This document shows positions 44,653-54,810 of a stretch of 64,000 bases of DNA, piece after piece (positions within the stretch are counted from its first letter, which is position 1; every line of letters begins with the position of its first letter). The notes beneath the pieces are model-generated. The model made no database searches, was not told the origin of the DNA, and saw only the letters and a program-made list of their open reading frames with translations. Source of the stretch: Opitutales bacterium UBA2995. GTDB taxonomy: Bacteria > Verrucomicrobiota > Verrucomicrobiia > Opitutales > UBA2995. The stretch spans positions 232,462-296,461 of the forward strand of contig DDZZ01000038.1 in assembly GCA_002346535.1 (NCBI GenBank). The letters are read 5' to 3'. A program made the position numbers and the translations under genes.

Positions 44653-45990
44653 ATGAGCCCATCCTATACGGATCTGCTTCCGATTAAACCATTCACGCGT
44701 CCGGTCGCTGGCAGCGTAGAAGTGCCGGGCTCAAAGAGCATAACAAACCGCATGCTGATTCTGGCCTGTCTGGCGAGCCATCCGGTGGAACTTACCGGTG
44801 CTCTATTTAGTGATGACTCGCATTTGATGATTACCTGTTTAAGGAACCTTGGATTCGAGATCGAGGCTGACGAGCCAAACCGCAGTATTCGAGTATCAGG
44901 AACCGGTGGCAAGATTACAGCCGATAAAGCGGAGTTGTACGTCGGAGTGGCGGGAACTGCAGCAAGGTTTTTGACGGCATTTAGCGCCACTCGCGAAGGA
45001 GGGACTTATTTGATCGACGGAACGGAGCAAATGCGGAAAAGGCCTATGAAGGGTCTCTTGGACGCACTGGTGCAACAAGGAACACAAGTTGAGTCTACCG
45101 AAGGATTTTTACCGGCGACTTTGTCAACCTCCGGTCTTCCGGGAGGCCGCATCCAGCTAGACGCATCGGCGAGCACTCAATTGCTTTCAGCCTTGTTGAT
45201 GGTGGCGCCTCTGGCTAAATCAGACCTTGAGATCGAAGTATCCGGCAATGCCGAAAAAAAACCTTTCGTCAAACTCACCCAGGAACTGATGTATCGTTTC
45301 GGACAACCGGAGCAAACCGTTCAGGCCGGGCGGGCGAATACGGCGGCCATTATAGTCAAAGCAGGCATTCCTTATAATATTCCTGTAAAGGTGGCCATAG
45401 AACCGGATGCTTCCGCGGCATCGTATTTTTTGAGTTTGCCTCTGGTAGTGGGTGGTCACGTGACCGTGAAAGGCTTGCACTCGGATAGCCTCCAAGGTGA
45501 CTACCACTACACCAAGGCATTGAAGGAGGTGGGGATGGCTGTTGAAGAAGATGAAAAGGGAACAACCACATCAATCGACGTCAAGGAGCTGCCGGGAACT
45601 AGCATACAAAAAAACTTCTGGCCGATCTCAGATACCTTCATGACATTGGCAGCAATTGCTCCAGTTCTAAAAGGGGTTACTAAAATAAGCGGTATTTCCC
45701 ACACGCGACTCCAGGAGAGCGATCGTATTGCCGCCATGGCCAGCGAGTTGATAAAGTTAGGCCAATGGGTGGAAGATGGGGATGATTTTCTGGAAATTCA
45801 ACCGGGCCTGCTTGTGCCATCCGAGGTACATACCTATGAAGATCACCGAATAGCCATGAGTTTCGGGATACTGGGTTGTTTTAACCTCTACGCAGATGGT
45901 TCACCGTGGCTGACCATTCGGGATCCCGGATGTTGCGCCAAAACCTTCCCGGAATTCTTTATGGTCTTAAAAGACTTGAGAACATCATGA
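44653..45990 (+). CDS. aroA: 3-phosphoshikimate 1-carboxyvinyltransferase (EPSP synthase)
   Basis: 445 residues, normal length. Transfers enolpyruvate from PEP to shikimate-3-phosphate in aromatic amino acid synthesis. Conserved PGSKSITNRMLILACLA and GTAARFLTAF at the N-terminus; SDTFMTLAAIA and LQESDRIAAMA with YEDHRIAMSFGILG in the C-terminal half. The stop overlaps the cmk start (ATGA). The residue after the first Ser-Lys block is the usual Ser/Thr, so nothing suggests an unusual enzyme. Confidence 0.96.
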   Translation: MSPSYTDLLPIKPFTRPVAGSVEVPGSKSITNRMLILACLASHPVELTGALFSDDSHLMITCLRNLGFEIEADEPNRSIRVSGTGGKITADKAELYVGVAGTAARFLTAFSATREGGTYLIDGTEQMRKRPMKGLLDALVQQGTQVESTEGFLPATLSTSGLPGGRIQLDASASTQLLSALLMVAPLAKSDLEIEVSGNAEKKPFVKLTQELMYRFGQPEQTVQAGRANTAAIIVKAGIPYNIPVKVAIEPDASAASYFLSLPLVVGGHVTVKGLHSDSLQGDYHYTKALKEVGMAVEEDEKGTTTSIDVKELPGTSIQKNFWPISDTFMTLAAIAPVLKGVTKISGISHTRLQESDRIAAMASELIKLGQWVEDGDDFLEIQPGLLVPSEVHTYEDHRIAMSFGILGCFNLYADGSPWLTIRDPGCCAKTFPEFFMVLKDLRTS

Positions 45991-46661
45991 CCAAAGATTC
46001 CTTTATCATTGTAGCGGTGGACGGCGGAGCCGCGGCCGGGAAATCTTCTACCTCAAAACTTCTCAGTGACCGTTTCAACTTACTTTATGTGAATACAGGC
46101 TCCCACTACCGATCTCTTACCTGGGCTTTGCTGAAGGCCCGTATTCAGCCCAAGGACGAAACAACGGTCATAGAATATTTGAAAACGATTCCCATAGGAA
46201 TAAGCATTGAAGGGAATGAAGCACGAATCACTGTAAAATCAAAGACGCTTGAAGACGAAATCCGATCTGAGTCGGTAAATCAAAAAGTCTCCCTCTTTGC
46301 GGCTCTCCCAAGTGTAAGGCAGTATTTGCTCTCTCACCAGAGGGCCTATGCCAAATTGGCCCAGGAAAAAGGCTTTGCCGGATTAATTATGGAGGGCAGG
46401 GATATTGGCTCCGTCATTTTTCCAGAAGCAGACTTTCGATTCTTTATGTTTGCCAACGAAGACGAACGAGCTCGCAGGCGGCAACTGGAGGGCCAGGTGG
46501 ACAGCATTCAAAAACGCGATAAGTTGGACAGGGCTCGGAAAACGGCGCCATTAACTTACCCGGAAGGGGCGACAAAAGTGGACACAACCCACAAAAGTCT
46601 GGAAGAGGTGGTGCAGGAATTATCCAAATTTATCCTAATCGGTAAAAACAGGCACTCCTAG
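45987..46661 (+). CDS. cmk: Cytidylate kinase
   Basis: 224 residues when started at the ATG inside the aroA stop (ATGA overlap). An earlier in-frame Met 27 codons upstream lies within aroA. P-loop is GGAAAGKSS (Gly13-Lys19 region); EGRDIGSVIFPEA and a lid DERARRRQLE are characteristic. The usual DGPAGAGKS is DGGAAAGKS here. It phosphorylates CMP and dCMP. aroA-cmk adjacency is widespread in bacteria. Translational coupling is likely. Confidence 0.93.
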   Translation: MTKDSFIIVAVDGGAAAGKSSTSKLLSDRFNLLYVNTGSHYRSLTWALLKARIQPKDETTVIEYLKTIPIGISIEGNEARITVKSKTLEDEIRSESVNQKVSLFAALPSVRQYLLSHQRAYAKLAQEKGFAGLIMEGRDIGSVIFPEADFRFFMFANEDERARRRQLEGQVDSIQKRDKLDRARKTAPLTYPEGATKVDTTHKSLEEVVQELSKFILIGKNRHS

Positions 46662-46859
46662 ACAGCATCTTTTTTGAAGGGATACCCTTAAATGCGTGAA
46701 GGAATTCGCATTACGGTTTTCAGGATTGCCGAATTAAGATTTTAACAAAATAATTCCTAATTAACATTCAAGAAGCTGCTTATTGATTCTGGACATGGGT
46801 ATGATATATGCAAATCTTTAAAGAAAATTAAAACTACAGGTAACTACGAGATAATCACT

Positions 46860-49373
46860 ATGAATAAACCAATCTATTGGAAACTGAGCTTAGCAATGAT
46901 CCTCGCCGCATTCCTACCTGCATCGGTGATTCTGGCCCAGGCAGATGACGACGACCTGGATACATACGATTTGGCTGAATTGACCATTGATGAAATTCCT
47001 ATTGAGGAAAACATCATGCCAACTTCCCGACCATTCAATTCTGTCTACGGAACCAACCGAAGTATTTTAGATACGCCGCGGAATGTGACAATCATTTCTC
47101 GCGAACAATTGGACGCAATCGCCATTAAGGATGTGCGGGACTTTTCAAAACTTACTTCAAGTTCCTATACGAAAACAAACTTCGGGGCTCCCACTACCCC
47201 AAACTTGCGGGGTCAGGAAGCCGACCTATTTGTCAACGGCATGCGACGGGGAGGGTCCTCCAACGGTAACGGTCTCCCAATCAACTTTAATGCGGTTGAA
47301 TCAGTTAATATCGTGAAAGGGCCTGCCGGAGTTGTTTATGGAACTACTAATTACCTGGGAGGTTATGCTGATCTAATCACCAAAAAGCCGTTTTTCGATG
47401 GCGCTCACGGTGAAGCAGCCTTCAGCATAGGTTATTATGACCAATATACATGGAACCTCGACTATGGGGCTCCCTTCAATAACGGTAAAACCGCATGGCG
47501 TATGTCCTATGAGCATAAAAATTGGGATGGATACTGGCATTTGTGGAAGCAAAATTCCCATGCCATCTACTTCGCGCTCACTCATATGCCAAGTGATACC
47601 TACACTATCGAAGCAAATATCGAGTTCTTCTATGCTGATTACACCGAAAACTGGGGTATTAACCGCGTTACCCAAGATTTGATCGACAACGGACGGTATA
47701 TTCCCAACCGCATGACCGATAGTGAATACGTGAATTATACTAACCAGTTGGGGAACGGGACTAGCGTGTTTGCAGGAAGGCCCGGGATTGAAGCTTCGAG
47801 CGTTTTTGGAGGTGCCGGTTTTGCCACGATCATTCCAGTCGCACATAACACGGTTCCAGTAAACCGCCGCTGGAAACTAGCTGCACCAGGCGACGATTCT
47901 CATGGAGAATCCATTTTTGGGGGAATCGACCAACGTTGGGAAATAAATGATAATGTCATCATACTCAATAAGACTGCTTTTTCTTATAAGGATCGGCATA
48001 CATTCAGTTCATACCACTATTCCGAATACTTGAAAGACAACTGGCTTATTGATAATCGGACAGAAATTCAAATAACGGGCGAGGATTTTGCCGGTGGGGA
48101 CTCCTATGGAATCAATACCGGACTTCGGGTTCGTTTTGACGATATTTGGTCTGCCAATCACTACTATAACGAGCCGGTTAACTTTTGGGATATGACACGG
48201 GATATTAACACACGACGGGTTCCGGATCAGGGATTTGCCGGGAACGCTTGGGTGCCTGGTAAACAGCCGCACGGCATTCTAAACCACTGGTACATAGGCG
48301 GAGACCCAAACGACCCAACTGGAGGTGACACCAAAATGTTAACCGTAGGCCCATATATTCAGGGTGACATGGTTTTCAACGAAAAATTCAGCCTTCTTGC
48401 AGGGGTAACCGTTGATGTTATCGATGCCGAACTCTCTCACCCGGTTCTCGGCAAGGATGGCAAATTCGACTTCACAGGTGATGGAGTTCCTGAACAAGGA
48501 TACTATCTCGAGGACAAACTAAGCTTGGCCAACTACAATATTAGCCCAGTTTTTAAGGTGTCAGAAAATACAACAGTATACCTCACCTACAATTATAGCG
48601 AAACCTATACCGAGGATACCGGTGGCCGTCCGGACCTTGGCACTTTTGACGAATCCAACGAAAGCATACTTTACGAACTCGGGATAAAAAGGTCTCTGAT
48701 GGACGACAAACTATTCATCGGCGCCGCCGTTGTTGACCGTGAATTCGCAACCAGAAATCAGGACGGTTCCGTTGACAAGGTCCTTGTTGACGCATTTGAA
48801 ATCGAATTCAATTACCAGCCCAGTCGCGAGTTATTTGCCACCTTCGGCTATAGCTACATTGATTCTCAGAGAAATGCCAGTTTCTTTGCAACAGGTTATA
48901 CTATCGACCGAGCCATGACCGAAACTGGAGGATACTATATATCGCCATTTTTCCCCAATCCGTCAGCAACTACAGGCGGGGGCTATTTCGAGAACCCAGG
49001 TGTTCCTGAACATCTCGTCAATGCATTGGTTCAATACAAATGGGAGAACGGCTTTGGAGTCATGGCCAACTTCCTAGGCTGGGGTGAAATGAATTCCGGA
49101 TACGAAGGATTTCCAATCACCGTATTCGAGGTTTTACCAGATGGTTTCCTCGGAGACGGATATAATCTGACGGCAAATACTGCTCGTCTTCCCTTCCAGC
49201 ACGAGATCGATGTCAGTATCTTTTACGAATATGAAGATTGGGATTTCAAACTGACCGTCTTCAACATTACCGATGAAGAAAATTGGGACGTGAACAACTC
49301 CGGATACGGCAATGGTTCTGTGGTAACCCGGATGCCCTTACGCCTAGAAGCAACCGTAAGGAGAAATTTCTAA
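46860..49373 (+). CDS. TonB-dependent outer-membrane receptor
   Basis: 837 residues. Signal peptide about 1-26. A possible TonB box lies near residues 38-48 (AELTIDEIPIEE region). The plug domain has PRNVTIISREQLDAI, NLRGQEADLFVNGMRRG and VNIVKGPAGVVYG. The beta-barrel ends in an aromatic residue (ATVRRNF), which is the usual outer-membrane targeting end. It imports a siderophore, vitamin or polymer, but no neighbour indicates which. It has its own 198-base leader and a strong terminator, so it is a single-gene unit. Confidence 0.95.
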   Translation: MNKPIYWKLSLAMILAAFLPASVILAQADDDDLDTYDLAELTIDEIPIEENIMPTSRPFNSVYGTNRSILDTPRNVTIISREQLDAIAIKDVRDFSKLTSSSYTKTNFGAPTTPNLRGQEADLFVNGMRRGGSSNGNGLPINFNAVESVNIVKGPAGVVYGTTNYLGGYADLITKKPFFDGAHGEAAFSIGYYDQYTWNLDYGAPFNNGKTAWRMSYEHKNWDGYWHLWKQNSHAIYFALTHMPSDTYTIEANIEFFYADYTENWGINRVTQDLIDNGRYIPNRMTDSEYVNYTNQLGNGTSVFAGRPGIEASSVFGGAGFATIIPVAHNTVPVNRRWKLAAPGDDSHGESIFGGIDQRWEINDNVIILNKTAFSYKDRHTFSSYHYSEYLKDNWLIDNRTEIQITGEDFAGGDSYGINTGLRVRFDDIWSANHYYNEPVNFWDMTRDINTRRVPDQGFAGNAWVPGKQPHGILNHWYIGGDPNDPTGGDTKMLTVGPYIQGDMVFNEKFSLLAGVTVDVIDAELSHPVLGKDGKFDFTGDGVPEQGYYLEDKLSLANYNISPVFKVSENTTVYLTYNYSETYTEDTGGRPDLGTFDESNESILYELGIKRSLMDDKLFIGAAVVDREFATRNQDGSVDKVLVDAFEIEFNYQPSRELFATFGYSYIDSQRNASFFATGYTIDRAMTETGGYYISPFFPNPSATTGGGYFENPGVPEHLVNALVQYKWENGFGVMANFLGWGEMNSGYEGFPITVFEVLPDGFLGDGYNLTANTARLPFQHEIDVSIFYEYEDWDFKLTVFNITDEENWDVNNSGYGNGSVVTRMPLRLEATVRRNF

Positions 49374-49388
49374 TTCATATACAACTTT

Positions 49389-49426
49389 AAAAAAAGGATG
49401 GCCCATTCAAGGCCATCCTTTTTTTT
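49389..49426. terminator. Bidirectional rho-independent terminator
   Basis: GGATGGCC (49396-49403) and GGCCATCC (49411-49418) form an eight-bp stem with a seven-base loop. An A-tract on the left and a T8 tract on the right let it act on both strands: for the TonB receptor on plus and purE on minus. Confidence 0.93.
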
Positions 49427-49467
49427 GTCTAAATCTCTGTAATATAAACTTATATACCGGAACTATA

Positions 49468-49965
49468 TCAGTTTTCAGGAAATTCAGTAGCTAATACTTT
49501 CGAAGCCTGTTCCTTCCTAAATTGAAGTAAGGCCTCTTTTAGGGTTGGATCATTCAATGCGATGATAGCTGCAGCCGAGAGGGCTGCATTTGTGGAACCA
49601 GCTTTACCGATACCCAACGTGGGCACCGGAATTCCTCCTGGCATCTGCACCATAGACAACAAAGAATCCAGGCCTTGTAAATTGGATTCCATTGGCACAC
49701 CGAGAACTGGCACGATTGTCATTGAAGCAATGACACCTGCCAGGTGAGCGGCACCACCGGCTGCAGCCAGAAAAACCTGCACACCGGCTTCTTCGCATTC
49801 GCGAATCCATACTTCCAATTCCTTGGGAGTGCGGTGCGCGCTGAGCACCTGTTTATCATATGGAACACCAAGGTCTTCGAGTACCTTGGCAGAGCGTTGA
49901 AATACGGGCCAGTCGGATATACTGCCCATTACTATACCTACTTTAGGCGAATTTGTGAGAGCCAT
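49468..49965 (-). CDS. purE: N5-carboxyaminoimidazole ribonucleotide mutase
   Basis: 165 residues from ATG MALTNSPKVG; a longer start nine codons upstream is possible. Class I PurE: VGIVMGSISDWPVFQ, LSAHRTPKE, AAAGGAAHLAGVIA and VLGVPMES are all present. It isomerises N5-CAIR to CAIR in purine synthesis. purK is not adjacent. A 213-base gap to the ferredoxin gene contains only a 28-codon frame on the plus strand that I do not trust. Confidence 0.95.
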   Translation of the reverse strand: MALTNSPKVGIVMGSISDWPVFQRSAKVLEDLGVPYDKQVLSAHRTPKELEVWIRECEEAGVQVFLAAAGGAAHLAGVIASMTIVPVLGVPMESNLQGLDSLLSMVQMPGGIPVPTLGIGKAGSTNAALSAAAIIALNDPTLKEALLQFRKEQASKVLATEFPEN

Positions 49966-50178
49966 AGTTAATTCGGAATAAGTGAGCCGCAAAGCTAGGG
50001 AAGCTCCCTGGGGAGTTCCAAGTCTAAAAACCTAGAAGTTTGATTTCATGACAACTTTGACCGCCCAAGAGCTCCTTACTAAGGTTCTTTCGGTCCAGTC
50101 GAAATTGGAACTAGGGGCTCACGGCATTGATTAGGGTCCAAAGCTCAAATGGATCTGTTAAAATAGAATTACTCTTGC

Positions 50179-50415
50179 TTAATCGTCGGCGTCATCGCCA
50201 ATTGCTTCAACTGGACAGCCCTCCAGGGCTTCCATGCATTCGTCGATGCCCTCCTGTTCGGTGGGTTGGTTATACACATAGGAATAGCCTCCATCCTCAT
50301 CCCTTTTAAAATAATCCGGTGCGGTTTCCCTGCAAAGATCACAGTCGATGCATTGGTCATCCACATAAAATTTCCCGTTCGCATTCTCAGGCCACTTTGC
50401 GTCAATGTCTGCCAT
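50179..50415 (-). CDS. Single-cluster ferredoxin
   Basis: 78 residues, acidic. Cys22, Cys25 and Cys28 (CIDCDLC) plus Cys67 (GCPVEAIG) form a single [4Fe-4S] site; Cys60 is an extra. The pattern with CPVEAI is typical of small Fer4-type ferredoxins, close to Fd of Thermotoga-like organisms. Cytoplasmic electron carrier; the partner is unknown. It is transcribed alone and is divergent from the rhomboid gene. Confidence 0.9.
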   Translation of the reverse strand: MADIDAKWPENANGKFYVDDQCIDCDLCRETAPDYFKRDEDGGYSYVYNQPTEQEGIDECMEALEGCPVEAIGDDADD

Positions 50416-50583
50416 AATCGGAAAAATCTTGGCAATCTGGACCCTCTGTCAAGTGTGTTATTACTTTTAGAATCTCCAAGAAATGCAGCAAAAGTTTGCA
50501 CTTTTCAGCTACCATCTTGATGGTGGATTTCTTTGGTTTTTTCGGAACACTTGGACGAAATGCGACACTTTTCAAACTAGACC

Positions 50584-51462
50584 ATGTTATATGATCGCCC
50601 CTATATGCGGGAGCCAGACTACCGCCCCTCCAAACTCAAGCCCCTCTACTGGCTACTTGGGAGTATTGTTGGCGTATTCATCATACAGAATCTCATTTGG
50701 AACTGGTTTCAAAGTCCCAGCTTTCAACTATATTTTTCGCTCACGATATTCGGAGTTCAAAAAGGATTCATCTGGAACTTTCTAACCTACAGCTTTCTAC
50801 ACGGAGGCATAATCCACCTTCTCATCAACGGTTTGATGATTTTCTGGTTGGGGCGGATACTGATAAACCTTCTCGGAGTTCAACGGTTTTTTACGCTATA
50901 CGGCATCTCAATTTTCCTTGGAGCTGTGGCTTGGTTTATCTTGAACTATTGGAAAGGCTCCAACGCCAGTGTAGTGGGCGCATCTGCGGGTGTGATGGGT
51001 TTACTGGTTGCATTCGCCATGCATTTCCCAAACCAGCCCATCCAGATCCTTCTATTTTTTGTTATACCTGTCAAAGTCACCCCAAAAGCTCTGGTGGTGG
51101 TGCTTGTTATTATTGATGGGGTCGGTCTGTTTTTGAACGAACTGGCTCCCATAGCCTCAGGAATACCCATCGCGCACTCCGCCCACCTGGGAGGTATGCT
51201 TGGAGGCTGGGTTTTCGTAAAATTCATTCTAAACAAGGAATTCAGCCTCAATACAGGGAACATCAAACCCCCAAAATGGTTTACCAGCAAAAAGACATCG
51301 AATGCTTCCACAGGAGGGTTTCGCATCAATTTCACGAATCGCAGCCAACTTCAGCAGGAGGTAAATCGTATCCTAGACAAAATTAACACTCAAGGCTTCG
51401 GCTCGCTGACAGAAGAAGAACGCAACACCCTGGACAAGGCCAAAGAAATATTGAATCGGTAA
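50584..51462 (+). CDS. Rhomboid family intramembrane serine protease
   Basis: 292 residues with about six membrane helices in residues 20-225, then a soluble tail. The catalytic Ser134 sits in VGASAGVMG and His201 in HSAHLGGMLGG. The first loop has the usual HGGIIHLLINGLMIFWLG. The C-terminal region (about 230-292) ends in a helical segment (LTEEERNTLDKAKEILN) found after many bacterial rhomboids. It cuts single-pass membrane proteins; its substrate is not evident. It lies 133 bases before the Tsp protease gene. Confidence 0.92.
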   Translation: MLYDRPYMREPDYRPSKLKPLYWLLGSIVGVFIIQNLIWNWFQSPSFQLYFSLTIFGVQKGFIWNFLTYSFLHGGIIHLLINGLMIFWLGRILINLLGVQRFFTLYGISIFLGAVAWFILNYWKGSNASVVGASAGVMGLLVAFAMHFPNQPIQILLFFVIPVKVTPKALVVVLVIIDGVGLFLNELAPIASGIPIAHSAHLGGMLGGWVFVKFILNKEFSLNTGNIKPPKWFTSKKTSNASTGGFRINFTNRSQLQQEVNRILDKINTQGFGSLTEEERNTLDKAKEILNR

Positions 51463-51595
51463 ATCGGCGACAATCCCTTTCTAAATGAGTCTCCAAAAAA
51501 ACAAGATGAAGTTTCGACAATTCCTTCGCGAGCATCAAAGGTATTTCTATCTACAAACAAGGGCCCCCTCGCCGGAACAAAGCTAAGACCGATAT

Positions 51596-53956
51596 ATGAA
51601 GTTTATTAAAAACAGGCTCGCACTTGTTCCACTCCTATTCCTTGCCGGTAGTTCATTAGTGAATAGCCGCGATTTCGAGTACACGCAGGCGATGAGGAAA
51701 GAGACCCAGACTGTGGCCTTTCTCCTGGAAAATTTTCACTACTCGCAAAAGTTTATCAACCAATCCCAAGCGGAGGAGTTTTTGGAAGGTTTTATGGAAG
51801 ACCTGGACTACAACCACGTTTTCCTCCTCAAAAAAGACCGTGATGAATTAGTAAATCAATATGCTGCCCGCTTGGAAAGGAGCCTTCGCAGAGGAGAGCT
51901 GGATGCCGCTTACGCGATTTACGACCGATATGAACAACGAGTGCTCGATCGAATTGATTGGATATTGAAAAGGCTGGATAATCCCTTCGATTTTTCAGTG
52001 GATACGGAATACGTGGTGGATCGCGAAGAATTACCCTGGCCGATGTCCGAAACAGATGCGGACGAGCTTTGGGAAAACCGCCTCAAATATGAAATGCTTT
52101 TTGATTTGCTCGCCGACGTGGAAGGAGAGGATTCGGATGACCCTTCAGACGAAACCGAACCAGCGGAGGGTTTGGAGCAAACGGAAGTTTTGGACCAAAC
52201 GAATCAGGATACCGATTTAGTGGAAGACGCTGAAGGAGAATCCGAGGTGGAAGAAGATTCAGAGGATGGACCGGACGCGGTAGAAATCGTCAGAAAACGT
52301 TACGAGCGACTCAAAAAGAACCTAATGGATTTGGAATCGGTAGATGTTCAGGAAATTTTTCTAACCACTCTGACGAAGATGTTCGATCCCCATTCGACAT
52401 TTCTGTCATCAGATACTCTCGAAGATTTTTCTATTTCAATGAGCCTCTCTTTGGTGGGTATCGGAGCTATCCTCGTTCAAGAGGAAGGCTATTGCACAAT
52501 TCGTGAGCTTATTCCTGGTGGCCCTGCAGAGTTAGATGGCCGCATGCGTCCGGGGGACAGAATCGTTTTTGTCGCTCAAGAAGGTGAAGGTCCTGTGGAT
52601 GTGATCGACATGAAGCTTCGTAAAATCGTGAAGATGATACGCGGAGAAAAATCCACGACGGTATATTTAACAGTTATTCCCGCAGACGCGGCTGATCCAT
52701 CCATTCGGGAGGTGATTGATATTGTAAGGGATGAAGTTAAGATTACAGCCAGCCGGGCGGATGCGAGTGTCTACCAGCTTCCGGGGGCTGAAGAGCCTCT
52801 CCCAATCGGAGTCATCCAATTACCATCTTTCTACGGTGATCTCAGTATCAACGAAGGAGATACACCGACCAGTACCACAAAGGATGTCGAAGAACTTATC
52901 GGCAAACTTGAGAAAGAAGGAATCCGCGGCCTCATATTGGACCTACGCCGAAATGGTGGCGGGCTCTTAACGGAAGCAATCGACTTGACCGGACTTTTCA
53001 TAAAGACAGGACCCGTTGTGCAAGTTCGCAATAACCGAGGATTCATTCGTAGAGATTGGGACCGAGATGACAAAATTGCTTACAACGGTCCACTAATAGT
53101 CCTGGTTGATCGTTTCAGTGCTTCGGCATCAGAAATTGTTGCAGGCGCCCTCCAATATTATGACCGAGCTCTTATAGTGGGCGATAAATCAACGCACGGT
53201 AAAGGAACTGTACAGGCTGTATTTGAAATCGACCGACTGGCATCTCCGTCTTTTTTCAACGACCAGCCTACTGGCGCGGCCAAATTGACCATACAGAAAT
53301 TTTATCTTCCCAACGGAAAATCAACCCAGAACAAAGGCGTTATTTCGGACATTCCATTACCCTCCATCAATGAATTCCTCCCAATTGGCGAAGCGGACCT
53401 GGATCACGCAATGCCTTGGGACGAAATAAACCCAGTCAATTGGACACAGCGAAAAAGCGAGCTCAGCTTAAAGTTTGGCCCCATCGATGAGCCATTAAGG
53501 GAGCAATTAACGGCCTTGAGTGAAAGCCGCCAAAACAACCTTAACGAATTTACGTGGCTGAAAGAAACCATCGAATTTTTTAAAGAAAAGCAGGACATGA
53601 AATCGTATTCCCTAAATCTTGAAAAAAGACAGTCTATTCGGGAGTCTGACAAAAGTGTCCGGGAAGCGTTTGAAGAGCGGCAGGAAGAACTGGAAAAACA
53701 CTTCTATCCGAGTGAGGAAATCGAGCTGTCAGTGGTTGAAGAAGGTACTCCCATGGATGAATTGTCAATGAACGATCCTCAATCTTCGCCTGATAATCCG
53801 AACGCGGAAGAACTGGACGGTCTGTCAGACGATTCCTCCCTGGATATTCATTTGAGAGAATCCCTGCGAATTCTGTCCGACTGGATAAATGCTCAAGATC
53901 CGACATCGGCAGATACGGCTGCTAATCTGACCAAAGCCAAAAATTCTCAGGGCTAA
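51596..53956 (+). CDS. Tail-specific periplasmic protease (Prc/CtpA, S41) with acidic insert
   Basis: 786 residues. Signal peptide about 1-22 (ends SLVNS-RDF). N-terminal Prc domain to about 175, a very acidic insertion (about 180-225, rich in Glu, Asp, Thr), a PDZ region around 290-370 (GGPAELDGRMRPGDRI), and the S41 catalytic domain with Ser in SASASEIVAGALQ (about 508-513) and Lys in STHGKGTVQ. The C-terminal helical tail (about 620-786) is Tsp-like. Degrades periplasmic proteins with exposed C-termini. Its stop overlaps the convergent prmC by four bases. Confidence 0.93.
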   Translation: MKFIKNRLALVPLLFLAGSSLVNSRDFEYTQAMRKETQTVAFLLENFHYSQKFINQSQAEEFLEGFMEDLDYNHVFLLKKDRDELVNQYAARLERSLRRGELDAAYAIYDRYEQRVLDRIDWILKRLDNPFDFSVDTEYVVDREELPWPMSETDADELWENRLKYEMLFDLLADVEGEDSDDPSDETEPAEGLEQTEVLDQTNQDTDLVEDAEGESEVEEDSEDGPDAVEIVRKRYERLKKNLMDLESVDVQEIFLTTLTKMFDPHSTFLSSDTLEDFSISMSLSLVGIGAILVQEEGYCTIRELIPGGPAELDGRMRPGDRIVFVAQEGEGPVDVIDMKLRKIVKMIRGEKSTTVYLTVIPADAADPSIREVIDIVRDEVKITASRADASVYQLPGAEEPLPIGVIQLPSFYGDLSINEGDTPTSTTKDVEELIGKLEKEGIRGLILDLRRNGGGLLTEAIDLTGLFIKTGPVVQVRNNRGFIRRDWDRDDKIAYNGPLIVLVDRFSASASEIVAGALQYYDRALIVGDKSTHGKGTVQAVFEIDRLASPSFFNDQPTGAAKLTIQKFYLPNGKSTQNKGVISDIPLPSINEFLPIGEADLDHAMPWDEINPVNWTQRKSELSLKFGPIDEPLREQLTALSESRQNNLNEFTWLKETIEFFKEKQDMKSYSLNLEKRQSIRESDKSVREAFEERQEELEKHFYPSEEIELSVVEEGTPMDELSMNDPQSSPDNPNAEELDGLSDDSSLDIHLRESLRILSDWINAQDPTSADTAANLTKAKNSQG

Positions 53957-54795
53957 CGAAGGGCCAAAAAGAAACGCTCGCGCTTATCAAGGTCCTGAAG
54001 GGACTGAATCGACGTGTATCCAACCTGCTGAGCTTTATCTTTTAAAGGATCATGGTGATTGATTCCCGTTTCGAGTGCTATCAACCCTCCATCGACAAGA
54101 AATTCATAGCTATTCTCCAATAACAGCCGCAGAAAGTCCAGGCCGTCCGATCCTCCGTGCAGAGCATCCCACGGCTCGAAGTCTATTACCTCCGGTCCAA
54201 GTGTTTCCATTTCCTGATCAGTCAAATAAGGAGGATTGCTCACAATGAGATCGAATTGCCCTTGCACGGATTGTAGCCAGTCAGATTGCAAGAGCTGTAA
54301 TCGACTGCTAACGCCAACAGTATCCGCATTCTCAGCGGCCAGGGAGAGGGCGTTTTCTGAAAAGTCAACCCCAACAGCTTCGGCATTCGGAAAAGTATTG
54401 AGCAAAGCAATAACAATAGCACCACAACCTGTACCCAAATCCAGGATACGCTTCGGATTCCGATTCAAAATACTCGTGTGGAGCATTTCGACCAAGTACT
54501 CGGTCTCAGGACGTGGTATCAAGGTTCGCAAGTCCGTTTTCAGGTTCACCCCATAGAATTCAGAAAATCCTAGTATGTATTGAAGAGGCTCGCGCTTTGA
54601 GCGCCTCCGAATTCCATCGCGAATGATTTCCAATTCGTCTTCCCGCAAAGGGCGCTCGTATTGCAGGTACAAATCGAGACGCTTGAGCTGTAATGCTTCA
54701 GCGAGGATCCACTCGGCGCTGAGTTTGGCGTGGGGGACTTCCCGCTCCTGCAAAAACTGAGTGCTTTTTTGGAGAACTTCCAGCAAGGATATCAT
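53953..54795 (-). CDS. prmC: Release factor glutamine methyltransferase
   Basis: 280 residues. Methylates the Gln of the GGQ motif in release factors. N-terminal helical domain about 1-90, then the SAM domain with LDLGTGCGAIVIAL and the catalytic NPPY in IVSNPPYLTDQE. The gene is 15 bases downstream of prfA on the same strand, which is the classic prfA-prmC operon. Confidence 0.94.
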   Translation of the reverse strand: MISLLEVLQKSTQFLQEREVPHAKLSAEWILAEALQLKRLDLYLQYERPLREDELEIIRDGIRRRSKREPLQYILGFSEFYGVNLKTDLRTLIPRPETEYLVEMLHTSILNRNPKRILDLGTGCGAIVIALLNTFPNAEAVGVDFSENALSLAAENADTVGVSSRLQLLQSDWLQSVQGQFDLIVSNPPYLTDQEMETLGPEVIDFEPWDALHGGSDGLDFLRLLLENSYEFLVDGGLIALETGINHHDPLKDKAQQVGYTSIQSLQDLDKRERFFLALR

Positions 54796-54810
54796 ATGAA
54801 AGCGGTAATT

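Noticed and set aside
46662..46859. Promoter-like TTGATT and TATGAT before the TonB receptor
   Set aside because: The spacing of 11 bases is too short for a sigma-70 promoter.
50048..50134. 28-codon plus-strand frame starting MTTLTAQELL
   Set aside because: Too short, no family, and no neighbouring context. It could be a fragment but cannot be supported.
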